The translations under genes were made by a program, and so were the position numbers. The notes under the pieces were generated by a model. The model worked only from the letters and a program-made list of their open reading frames with translations. It was not told the DNA's origin and did no database searches. Positions 13,101 to 23,303 of a DNA stretch of 64,000 bases are shown here, in pieces. Origin of the DNA: Spirodela intermedia (taxonomy: Eukaryota; Streptophyta; Magnoliopsida; Alismatales; Araceae); NCBI GenBank assembly GCA_902729315.2, contig LR746267.1, positions 3,356,386 to 3,420,385 of the forward strand. The letters run 5' to 3'. Numbering within the stretch: position 1 is the first letter of the stretch; the number at the start of each line of letters is the position of its first letter.

Positions 13101-13470
13101 ATTATGTTTGTTTCTGCAGGATCAATCGCAGCCGCACCTCGCTACAAGTTATAAAGGTGGTGGTGCGGCCACATTTCACATCTAGCCATGTCATCATTAG
13201 TCAGTTAGATGCACTCTCTTCGTTCAAGTGATTGGCTGCCCTATATAAAGGGCTGTGTTCAACGAACCTTACATAGTGATAGATATATTCATTCATATAC
13301 ATTCTTCTTCGTTCCTGTTACTTCCGTGAGTGTGTGTGTGTGGTTTTTCCTTGGAGCGTTTCCAGGCTTTCAAAGCCAACATCGCGCGACGATTCCAACA
13401 GCCGCCCGTTTCGCCACGGAACGACGAGGCCCTCCATCGGGCGAGTTCGAGATCCTTCATAGTTGATACT
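10185..13470 (+). mobile_element. Ty1/copia fragment 1: integrase, RT, RNase H, 3' LTR
   Basis: The fragment starts in the GAG-pre-integrase region (WHSRFGHLNFHTLKEM, near 10410). Integrase core follows from about 10520 (YVDIYGPI, LVVDDF), ending near 11000. Reverse transcriptase runs from about 11500 to 12350 with LDVKSAFLNGEVEEELYV and an intact YVDDLLVMG near 12040. RNase H continues to about 12950 (SDSDFAG and TKHID segments). A purine-rich tract (about 13000-13012) precedes a putative 3' LTR starting TGATGGGGAA at 13014, with a TATATAAA box near 13240. In-frame stops and a few frameshifts make it defective. The 5' LTR and gag are missing. The LTR end (13458-13477) is approximate. Confidence 0.85.
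13014..13470 (+). mobile_element. Putative 3' LTR of copia fragment 1
   Basis: It begins with TG directly after a polypurine tract that follows the end of RNase H. It contains a TATATAAA box at about 13240 and a poly-T/TG-rich stretch after it. No second copy is in the window, so the 3' end is inferred from the point where a different copia RT sequence resumes. Confidence 0.55.
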
Positions 13471-14005
13471 TCAATTGAGTTGAATGTTAAACTTTATCCT
13501 TATTATAATACTTCGTTAGAGAATCCAACTAACTATAAAGAAATTGATAGCTCACTAGTATACTTAGCCATCACTTGTCCTAATATCTAATTTTTTATAC
13601 ATATAGTCAATTAGTTTAACTCTGCTACTTTTCTATTAATTAGGCTGATGTGTTATAGATCCTTAGTTATATTTGCAGTACATGATCTAATGGGATTATA
13701 TTTTCTTCAATGTCTACATTGATTATTCGAGTATTTTCTGATGTGGATTAGGTTGGTGTACTTTTCTTGGTGACTCTCCCAATTAATGGATATTGCATGC
13801 TCCACAACTGAGGCTAAATATCATGCTATGGGATCTATCATTGCTAAGTTATTTGGCTACATTAACTTCTTGCCAACATGAGTATTCCTCAAGATGATAT
13901 TATTACTCTCTAATTTAATTGTAAAAATTTCATCAAGATTGAATATACTTCTATGTTTTATGAGAGTACTAAATACACTGAAATTAATTGTCATTTTTTT
14001 CAGGT
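13471..14005 (+). pseudogene. Ty1/copia fragment 2: end of RT and RNase H
   Basis: Translation of 13480-13610 gives a copia RT tail (LENPTNYKEIDSSLVYLAIT). 13790-14000 gives a decayed RNase H with TTEAKYHAMGSI and, after frameshifts, a STKYTEINCHF ending. It repeats domains already present in fragment 1, so it is a separate element. Fragment 1 probably inserted into it or was joined to it by deletion. It has no LTR and no open frame beyond about 90 codons. Confidence 0.7.
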
Positions 14006-14600
14006 AGGATCCCTTACATTGTCAATTGTTCAGTCCTTACAAAGATACATACTATTCTGTTTTTTACTTCTCTTGAAATCCTCTCGAATAGGAACCTATC
14101 ACCTATCTTCGAACTTGCATCTCTAGACTATAACATGGTTCAGTTAAACCACCAAGAGTACCTAGAGAAGTTTATAATGTGGTGGAGGGAGCTTCGTGAG
14201 AGATCATCCTTAGGAATTTCTATTGACTGTGGGGATATTTTCCCACCCATCCATCTCCAAGTGCAAGATAGAGCTCGCTAAAACTGTAATTGTCATTTTT
14301 TCTTAATGACTTGTATGGTGGCGATCAATCTGTGGAAAAACATACCCTCTACACTGACGCCATTGAAAGGTTTCTTGGCCCGAGTAAAGCGGGTTGCCTT
14401 CTTCTCCATGTTGGGGAGATCAGAGTTTGGTTAATTTAAAGACTCTTTTAAAAGGCTTTAGGTTTGGGCTTCAAGTGATGGAGGAGTTGCCGGAGCTCAT
14501 GAAGATATGCTACCTAGCATTGTATAAACCAACTAATGAGATTGGCTACAAGCTCCTCATGAACCACATGAACTATGCCACTTCCTATTGGAGAAAGACT

Positions 14601-14603
<3 letters not shown>

Positions 14604-14650
<47 letters not shown>

Positions 14651-14656
14651 TCTCTC

Positions 14657-14701
<45 letters not shown>

Positions 14702-14728
14702 ATCTCTCTCTCTCACACACACACACAA

Positions 14729-14785
<57 letters not shown>

Positions 14786-14915
14786 ATCTCTTTCTCTCCT
14801 CTCTATCTTCTCTCTCTCTCTCACTCACACACACATATACAATCTCTCTCTCTCCTCTCTCTCTCTCACACACATACATAATCTCTCTCTCACACACACA
14901 CATGCACAAACACAA

Positions 14916-14948
<33 letters not shown>

Positions 14949-15088
14949 TAAACACAATCTCTCTCTTTTCTCTCTCTCTCTCTCACACACATACGCACAC
15001 AATCTCTCTCTCCTCTCTCTCTCTCTTTCACACACACACACAATCTCTATCTATCTCCTCTCTCTCTCACACACACACACATACACAA

Positions 15089-15141
<53 letters not shown>
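14604..15141. repeat. Compound CT / TCTA / CA microsatellite in TPS intron 5
   Basis: About 540 bp of (CT)n is interspersed with (TCTA)n near 14660-14700 and short (CA)n blocks. It begins four bases after the end of TPS exon 5 and lies in the same intron that carries (CT)n in copy 3. The long Ser/Leu- and Arg/Glu-rich ORFs across it are artefacts of the dinucleotide repeat. Confidence 0.95.
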
Positions 15142-15144
<3 letters not shown>

Positions 15145-15378
15145 GCTCGGATTGCACAATCTTATTACAGCTTGTCAATTTGAGAGGCAAAGTGATTTAA
15201 TAGAGGGATCATCTCAAGTGTAGAGGGGCATATGAGAAATGGTATCACCTCAGCCAGAACGTACATGGTCTCCTTGTGGGCCTTCCTCCTCCTATGGATC
15301 CCCCTTGGAGGAGATCATCTGGCTAGTCTGCAGTCATGACAACCAGTTCTCTCATAGCAGAAGCATCCTCTAGTGTAA

Positions 15379-17002
15379 TGATAAGTTTTCATTATCATGA
15401 GTTAATAATTAGTAAATAATATAGTTTTAGCCTTAACTCATGATAAATAGACTTATATTTGTGTTAAAGTGTGAAAAGTGGTTTTCAATTGATTAATGTG
15501 AATTTTTGGGTAATTATGTGATTTTACACAAATTTATATGATTTTTACAGTCTTGCTTTTATGATAAATGAAGAAAAAGAAATAAAAAATAAAAATAAGA
15601 TAAAATGAGGGGGACCCGCTGGTCAGTCGGGCCCGCAAATAGGTTGAAAGTGCAGTCGGGGAGTAGCCGCAAGCAGCTTGGACCGATAGGGGCACGTGTG
15701 CACCACTCCCCTTCCACGTCACCGGTGGCCAACTAGTTGTGGGGTAAGGAGTGGTCGTACATGCGAGAGAAGGGACTTGCTTAGAAATGTAACATTAGTA
15801 TATATTTGCCCGAAAAATCGACGCACAACTGATGTGGGACTAAACCCGCGTCACACCTTCCTCAGAAAGGGCGGGCAACTAGCACGGGTTCGAATCCTCT
15901 CAAAGTCAAAAGTCATATATTTTTATCTGATTATCGTGACTTTCCTACAGATCACTGGTGAAGGATTAAGCAACAAGAATCGCTGGATCATCAACGAAAA
16001 TCTCGTCAATGCGATTCGCGGAGCATTGCTACTAAAATTGTTGAATGAGTCGCAATAAAAGGATCGCGAATCTATTGAGTAAATCATCTCCAATTGATCG
16101 ATGAACAAGCCATCATCGGGAAGAGGACAATCCACCGGGAGACGAGTTGCCACCTCCTAAGAGCATACCAAATGCGATAAAGAGCCTCCTCTTGCTGCGT
16201 GGACTTGAGGATGAAGCTCCCTGACACGCACCCCACCTCCATCCAACTCCTCTCCATCAGGTGACAGCCGCCAGAGAGCCGCAAAGTCGCCGTTTTTCTG
16301 CTCTGCTGGGTGACAGCCGCCGGAGACGATTTGACGACCTATTTCATTAATCTCTAGACTTCGCAAGGAGATCTAGAGATTGCCCACATCGTCTTTGTCC
16401 AAGGAGAGCCTTCGAGGCTGTGAACACTGCATGACGATCCTCCCGAACACTCAAGATTCTAGTGCATCGCCGACACATCGCCGTCACGACGCCAAAACTC
16501 TATTTTCTTACTTTCAACTTACTTTACGCTTCATTTAGTGATGATTTTTGTGATTTTAATTTACTAAAATATACTTTGTTCTATTACGATTCTTCTCGCT
16601 TTTACAGATCTTAATTTGATTAATTAAATCATCTATAATCACTTACATAAGAATCGTCAGGCGGAACTTTGTTTCTGCTCAATTCATGTTTGTCGGGCGC
16701 TGATGTCATCCTGACGTCCGCACCCTTATTTTCCTTTTTTGTAAATTTTAAATATTTTTTTTTTATTTCCTAATATAAAATTCATAGAAAATCGTATTCA
16801 TTGAGAAAAATTTTGAATAATTACTAGATATTATATTACATCCTTGTGATCGATTTGGAAAATTACCGCTACTTTTGGAAGTTTTATTGAATTATAATTG
16901 ATATATATTCAGAAATACTTTTAAATATCTGAAAAATCATATTTTCTAGTTTTATAAATTTTAGATTTACGTGATTTAATATACAACGACTAAGTCACAT
17001 CA
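15379..17002 (+). mobile_element. Solo LTR inserted in TPS copy 1
   Basis: Complete 1624-bp family LTR from TGATAAGTTTTCATT to GTCACATCA. The flanking 5-mers TGTAA (15374-15378) and TGCAG (17003-17007) differ by two transitions, which fits a decayed target duplication. TPS exon-6 sequence lies on both sides. The LTR contains GGTTCGAATCC at 15887-15897. It carries no internal retroelement sequence. Confidence 0.85.
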
Positions 17003-18129
17003 TGCAGGAACAGCCAAGGTGTACTTCTAGTTAACTGTACCTCAAAATATATGAAAATCTCCCCCATAATAGAAAGAGACATCCTTTGTGAGATCATTAT
17101 TAAATGTTGGTACACTATCTCAACAGGTTTAACCTTTGATGATTCAGCTATCAGAACTTTGACTCTCCACATTGACATGCTACAGGCAGAACAACAAAGA
17201 GTGGATGAGGCACTGACCATACAATGTTACATGCAAGAAAGAAACCACACGAATGACAATGATGCTTGTAGGCACAACAGAATGCTGGTAAGTGTCATAT
17301 CGAAGGCTCTCAGTGGAGATGGGATGGCTTTGTAGCTTGTGTCCTTAGTTGTCAACCCCTATTTCAACTTGAGTGATTGTTGTAGTGTTTTTATAGATAT
17401 GATGACGACCCCAAGACTTGATAAGTAATAATGAGTAAATAATATATTTGTAATCTTAACTCATGATAAATAAACTTATATTTGTGTTAAAATGTGAAAA
17501 GTAGTTTTCAGTTGATTAACGTAAATTTTTGGCTAATTATGTGATTTTCTATAAATTTATATGATTTTTATTGTCTTATTTTTGAAATAAATGAAGAAAA
17601 ATTAAATTAAAATAAAAGTAGAACAAAATGGGGGGGACCTGCTAGCGAGCCAGGCCCATAAATGAGTTAGAAGTGTAGTTGGGCTCAAGTGGCTAGGACT
17701 GATGGGGGCACATGTGTGCCACTCCCCTTCCACATCACTGATGGCTAGCCAACTGTGGGGCAAGAAGTGGTCCTACACATGGGAGAAAGGGACTCATTAC
17801 TTGTAAATGTGATATTACTATATATTCACCCAAAACTTCGGCACACAAGCAATGTGGGACTAAACTTATATCACACTTTCCCCTGAAAGGCTTTGAAGAT
17901 TTTAATACCTAAACTACCCCTTTGATATAACAAAGATATATCATAATGACGTCACTTGATAAGGGCATTAAAATGCTTATTTCAATCTCTCATATAGGCG
18001 AGATTAGAGTACACAAAAAAATTAACTCTTGTTTTATTTTCTTCTTGTTGACAAATTTTTAAAAAAAAAGAATGAAGAGAAGCAAGGTAAAGACTGGAGC
18101 ATACTAAAGGAGGGTAACAATTATTAAAA

Positions 18130-19540
18130 AAATTCCTCGAATTTATTAATTTTTATGCATTGTAGAAGATCCTTGCATCCAAAGCTAGAAAATCCTTTCA
18201 TTATTTCATTCAAAACTAAAAATCCAAAAGAAAAATTAATTTTGATAGATCTTAAAGGAAGTATAGGTCAAATTGTGAAGAATCCTATGGCTATGAAAAA
18301 TCATTATATCCCTAATTCATTTCAAAGAGCATCTAATATTAGAGTCCCATTAACACTCACGGTTCAATTCAAAATAAATTCACGAATTTTTCAAATGCTC
18401 CCTAATTTTCATGAATTGCTTTTAGAGGAAACTCATTAGTATTTAGAAAAAATTTATTTGGTCTGTGATTTAGTTAATCTCCCTCAAGTTACACCGAAAT
18501 TATTAAGATGAAATTATTTCCTCGTACACTTAGGGACAAAGTTAGTCATTGGCTACCTATATTAGATAGAGAATTAACTAGTTGAAAATACATAAAATAG
18601 GTTTTTCTTTGAAAATTTTATTCCTTAAGAAAAACTCAAAATATGAGAAAATATATATAGAGTTTTTCTCAAAGACCAGAAGAAACTTTGCATGAGACAT
18701 AGGAAAAATTTAAAGATTTACTTAGAAAGTGTCCTCATAATGTTATACCCAAGTGACAACTTAGTAGAATTTTTTATGATGGATTATTAGAACAACATAG
18801 AAATATGGTTGATTCTATATGTGGAAAAGCTTTTATACAGAAAATCCTTGATAATATTTATAGTCTTTATGAGAATTTAAGTGAAAATTTTAGAGATCAA
18901 GCCTCTTTTGAATTATATGACAAGGATAAGAAGAGAAGAATTTATGAATTATATCATCAAAATAATTCTAATTTACGAAATGAGGTTAATCAGATTAATC
19001 AAAGATTAGAAAAACTTGATTTACTTAATGACAATATTAGAAAGCCTCTTAACCCTCAATTTAATTCAAATAGTACATGTCTTATGTATGGTGAAAATGA
19101 TTGTTCTGAATTTTAATGCTATAATTTAGATCAATTATTTCACCCTATGCAAGAACAAGTGAACATAGTTCACAGTTTTAATAGAAATAAGGAACTTTTT
19201 TCAAATTCTTATAATCCTAATTGGAGGAATAACTTTTCATAGAGAGACCCAAATAATATTCAAAATTCAGAAACACTTAGACCTAATTCAAGCTCTAAAT
19301 TTCATCCAAAATAAGAAAATAGATTTCAAAAAAATTAGTCCTCTCAAACCCAACTTGATGTTATGGAAATGATACAGCAAATGAGCCAAATGATGCAACA
19401 AATTCTGAATCAAATAATGTTGTAATAGAAACAAATTATAGAGGCTCTTGGGAATAAGAAAGAAGAGGGACAACTACCTAATCAGCACATAGAAAATTCA
19501 AGGAACCGCCCAACAATAAGATTTCAGCAAGAGGAGTCTA
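18130..19540 (+). pseudogene. gag pseudogene of gypsy element B
   Basis: It aligns along its length with the gag of element A. Open pieces are 18155-18439 and 18805-19116, the latter reading ELYHQNNSNLRNEVNQINQR, a probable coiled-coil stretch. In-frame stops lie between them (for example 18437-18439 and in 18590-18760). No CCHC zinc knuckle was seen, as is usual for this Gag type. It is interrupted but still readable as one Gag. Confidence 0.75.
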
Positions 19541-19545
19541 GTAGC

Positions 19546-22500
19546 ATGAGTCTAGAAAAAAACCCACAAAATGAAAATGTTAGGACAATAAATACATTAA
19601 GGAGTGGGAACATTTTACTTGATCCTTATCCCCAAACATTAGAAGAAAAGAAAAACATGGACAACCTAAAACAAAATCAAATAGGAGTAGAAGAGGATTT
19701 TATAGATTCTACCAAAGAAATTCCAAAAGAGAGGACAACCATTCCATTTCCTAAAGTTCTAGATCCTAAACAAAGAAAGAAAAAAGAACACAATGAATAA
19801 ATAAAGAAAATTTTACATGATGTGCAAATTAGTCTTCCTTTACTCACTACTATTGAATATATTTTTAAATATGTTAGAGTTTTGAAAGAAATGTGTACAC
19901 CAAAAAGGAGACCTAGAGTAGAAAAATTATCTATGCATGTTAGTGCTTTATTATTAAATCAATTATTATATAAATTGAAAGATACTGGTGCCCCTTTAAT
20001 TTTGTGTGATATTGATAGATCTATTTTTTAGAATACATTACTTGACATTGGAGCTAGTATTAATTTATTACCTACAAGTATTTGTAAGATATTTAATATT
20101 GCTGATCTTAAACCTTCTAATGTTACCTTATAATTTGCTGATAGGTTCATAAAACATCCTAAAGGTATTTTAGAAAATGTGATAATGATAGTTAAAGGGA
20201 GAATTTCCAACTGACTTTGTAGTGTAGGAAATAGATTTTAATGGACAGTTTTATGATACACTAATCATCCTAAGGAGACCATTTTTGCATACAGTAAAGA
20301 TGAATATTGATTTTTCCACAAGTATTGTGAAAATTTCATATAGAGATTAACTAGTAGAAATTAAAAAATTTGAGGTGTCAAATGATCTTAGGAAATCTCA
20401 AATATATGATTGTCATACCATAGATCTTCTAGATGATTTTGATGATCTAAATGTTATTGATGACTTTGTGCTGAAAGAATTAGAGGAAATAGAGAATATA
20501 AATTTGGGAGAAAAAAAAGAGGAAGATCATCTTAATTTAGAGTTGAAACCTCTTCCTTCTAGTTTAAAATATATGTTTTTAGAAGAAACTAATTCATTTC
20601 TTGTTATTATTGTAGCTGATTTGAGTGATAAATATGAAGAAGAATTATTAGATGTACTTCGAAAAAATAAGAAGTCTATTGGCTGGAAAATAGATGATCT
20701 TAAGGGCATTGATATGAGTGTATACATGCATAGTATATATCTATAGGAAAGGGCTAAAAATAGTAGAGAACCGCAACAAAGATCAAATCCTAATATGATG
20801 GAAATTGTAAAAAAATAAATTTTAAAGTGACTGATTACTGATATTATTTATCCTATTTCAAATAGCAAATGGGTTAATCCTACACAAGTGGTGCTAAAAA
20901 AATCAGGGATCAGGGTTATAAAAAAGAAAATAGGGTGAAATACAAACAAGATTAACTACCGGTTGGAGGGCTTGCATTAATTTCAGTTACTAGAAAAGAT
21001 CATTTTTCCCTATCATTTACTAATCAAATTCTAGAAATATTAGCTAGAAAAAACTTTTTTTATTTTCTAGATGGATACTCTAGTTATAATCAAATTTATA
21101 TAAACCCTTTAGATCAAGAAAAAATAACTTTTACTTGTCAATTTGGTACTTTTGCTTTTAAATGCATGCCTTTTGATCTGTGTAATGTTCCAACCACATT
21201 TCAAACATGTATATTGTGTATTTTTTCTGATATAACTAGAAAATGCATGGCAATTTTTATAGATGATTTTTCTATTTTTGGTGAATCATTTGATGAATGC
21301 TTAAATCATTTACAACATGTACTTAAGAAATGTATAGAGAACAAATTAGTTTTGAGTTGATAGAAATCACATTTTATGATTAGAGAGGGAGTTATGTTGG
21401 GTCATATTGTGAGTGAAAGGGGTTTAGAGGTGGATAAAGCAAAAAATGATATTATATCTAAAATGAAACCTCTGAATTCAATAAAGCAGATTAGATCTTT
21501 TTTGGGTCATGCAGGTTATTATAGAAAATTTATTCAAGATTTTTCAAAAATTTCTAAGCCTCTCACCATGTTATTATCTAAAGATGTGCCTTTTAATTTT
21601 GATGAGAAATGTTTTGAGTATTTTTCTGAAATAAAAAGATTACTTACTGAGGCACCCATTTTACAAGCTCCTAATTAGTCCCTTCCTTTTGAAATAATGT
21701 GATGCATCGAATTATATAGTGGGAGCCGTATTAGGACAATCAAAAGAGTCAAAATCCATAGTAATTTTTATTTATACTGAATTTCATATGCTAATAAAAC
21801 TAAATCCGATGCTCAATTAAACTATTTTTGTTAGAAAGGTTTAGATCATATATTTTGGGAGCTAAAATTATTATTTATACTGATCATGCAACATTAAAAT
21901 ATTTTTAAATAAGAGAGATGCAAAGCCACGTTTATTAAGATGCTCAATTAAACTATATCTGATGCTCAATTAAACTATTTTTGTTAGAAAGGTTTAGATC
22001 ATATATTTTGGGAGCTAAAATTATTATTTATACTGATCATGCAGTATTAAAATATTTTTTAAATAAGAAAGATGCAAAGCCACGTTTATTAAGATGGATT
22101 TTATTGTTGCAAGAATTTGACTTAGAAATAAAAGATAAAAAAAGTTTCGAGAATGTTCTTGTTGACCATCTTTCTAGATTGAGTGATACAGGAATAAATG
22201 CAGCACCTTTACAAGACACATTTCTAGATGAACAATTGATGGCAGCTCAACATCAACCATCACCATGATATGCACATATTGTTAATTTTCTGATTTCTAA
22301 AAAATTCAGAATAGTGGGATAAGAAAAAAAAACATCATTTCTTTTTTAGGATTAGAAATTATTTTTGGCATGATCCTGATATATATTACTTAGGTAATGA
22401 TCAAATTTTAAGGAGATGTGTTCTTGAAGAAGAATATCATAGCATTCTTAACATATGTCATTCATCTAATTGTGGAGTACATTTCTCTAGACAAAAAACA

Positions 22501-22751
22501 GCAGAAAAAAAAAATTAGTGTGGTTTTTATTGGCCTACAATCATTAGAGATTCTATAGAATTTAGAAGAACATGTATTTCATGCGAATCTATAAGTAACA
22601 TGAGTAAAAAAGATGAAATGCCCATGAGTAAATGTTAGTAGTTGAAATTTTTAATGTATGGGAAATAGATTTCATGGGTGCCTTCCCATCAGCTGAAAAA
22701 TATAAATATATTTTGCTTGCTGTTGATTATGTGTCTAAGTGGGTGGAAGCG
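19546..22751 (+). pseudogene. pol pseudogene of gypsy element B (PR-RT-RH-partial INT)
   Basis: The protease region (about 19820-20110) reads LDIGASINLL, so the catalytic DTG triad is DIG. RT covers about 20880-21660, with an intact FIDDF near 21260 and the segment IRSFLGHAGYYRKFIQDFSK near 21500. RNase H starts near 21680 and contains a 131-bp tandem duplication (21812-22096). Integrase starts near 22370 and ends abruptly at about 22751, before the second half of the catalytic core. Stops and frameshifts occur in each domain. Confidence 0.8.
21812..22096 (+). repeat. 131-bp tandem duplication in RNase H of element B
   Basis: The block starting CTCAATTAAACTATTTTTG and ending TTATTAAGATG occurs at 21812-21942 and again at 21965-22096, separated by 22 bp that partly repeat the start again. 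The copies differ at only a few bases, mainly GCAACATT/GCAGTATT and GAGAGATG/GAAAGATG. Element A has a single copy at the matching place (about 8560-8670). Confidence 0.9.
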
Positions 22752-23303
22752 ATCACCTCAGTGGGGGACTTACGTGGTCTCCTTGCAGTCCTTCCTCCTC
22801 CTTGGGTGCCCCGTCTCAGAGGAGAGCTTACGTCTAGTCTGCAATCACGATAGGCTGTTCTCTCATAGTGGTAGGATCCTCCGGCTCTGAAATGACCTAG
22901 GAACAGCCAAGGTATATTTATTGCCAATTCAGCCTCAATAAAGAGAAGTCCTATGTAAGATTATTATGAAATATATCTGAGCTGTCTCAACTGGTTCTAG
23001 GTTTGATTATTCAGCTATCAGAACCTTGACTCTCCATGTCGACGTGCTGCAAGCGGAACAATAAAGAGGCAACGTGGCTTCAAGCATATAGTGCCTCATG
23101 CAAGAAAGAGGCCTCACGGACGACGGGGATGCCCACAGGCACATCAGAGGGCTGATAAGCATGCTTGGAAGGATCTCAATGGGGATGCGTTGGCTGCATC
23201 GCCTTTGCCCTTCACCGTCATTAACGGTTGTTTCAACCTCGCGCGATTGTCTTAGTACTTTTATCAATACGGTGACAACCCCAAGGCCCCAAGTGTGGAG
23301 GAC

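Larger units (their letters stand above)
14080..17418 (+). pseudogene. Terpene synthase pseudogene, TPS-g type, copy 1 (exons 3-7)
   Basis: Exon 3/4 residue ends at 14369 (AAAG|GT) and contains LASLDYNMVQ. The metal-binding segment here reads NDLYG where copy 3 has DDLYD, so the DDxxD motif is destroyed. Exon 5 is 14462-14600, exactly 139 bp, encoding EELPELMKICYLALYKPTNE. Its splice donor reads AT instead of GT. A CT/CA microsatellite fills the next intron. Exon 6 (from about 15178, after TTACAG) keeps FNRG and MRNGITSARTYMVSL. It is interrupted by a solo LTR at 15379-17002 and resumes as GGAACAGCCAAGG. Exon 7 starts at 17186 and keeps IQCYMQERN. Several stops and frameshifts are present. 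The family normally makes acyclic mono- or sesquiterpene alcohols from prenyl diphosphates; this copy cannot. Confidence 0.85.
17419..22751 (+). mobile_element. Ty3/gypsy element B, truncated at both ends
   Basis: It starts with a partial LTR (17419 to about 17996, TGATAAGT start) in the last codons of TPS copy 1. The LTR jumps directly into internal sequence, equivalent to about position 825 of element A, so the rest of the LTR and the PBS are deleted. gag spans about 18130-19540 and pol about 19580-22751. The element stops in integrase after [11 protein letters not shown] and is joined to TPS exon 6. It has no 3' LTR of its own. It is more intact than element A but still carries many stops. 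Confidence 0.85.

Noticed and set aside
14394-15183. Long Ser/Leu/Thr/His-rich ORFs on the plus strand and Arg/Glu-rich ORFs on the minus strand
   Set aside because: They are translations of the CT/CA microsatellite in a terpene synthase intron; dinucleotide repeats lack stops in all frames.
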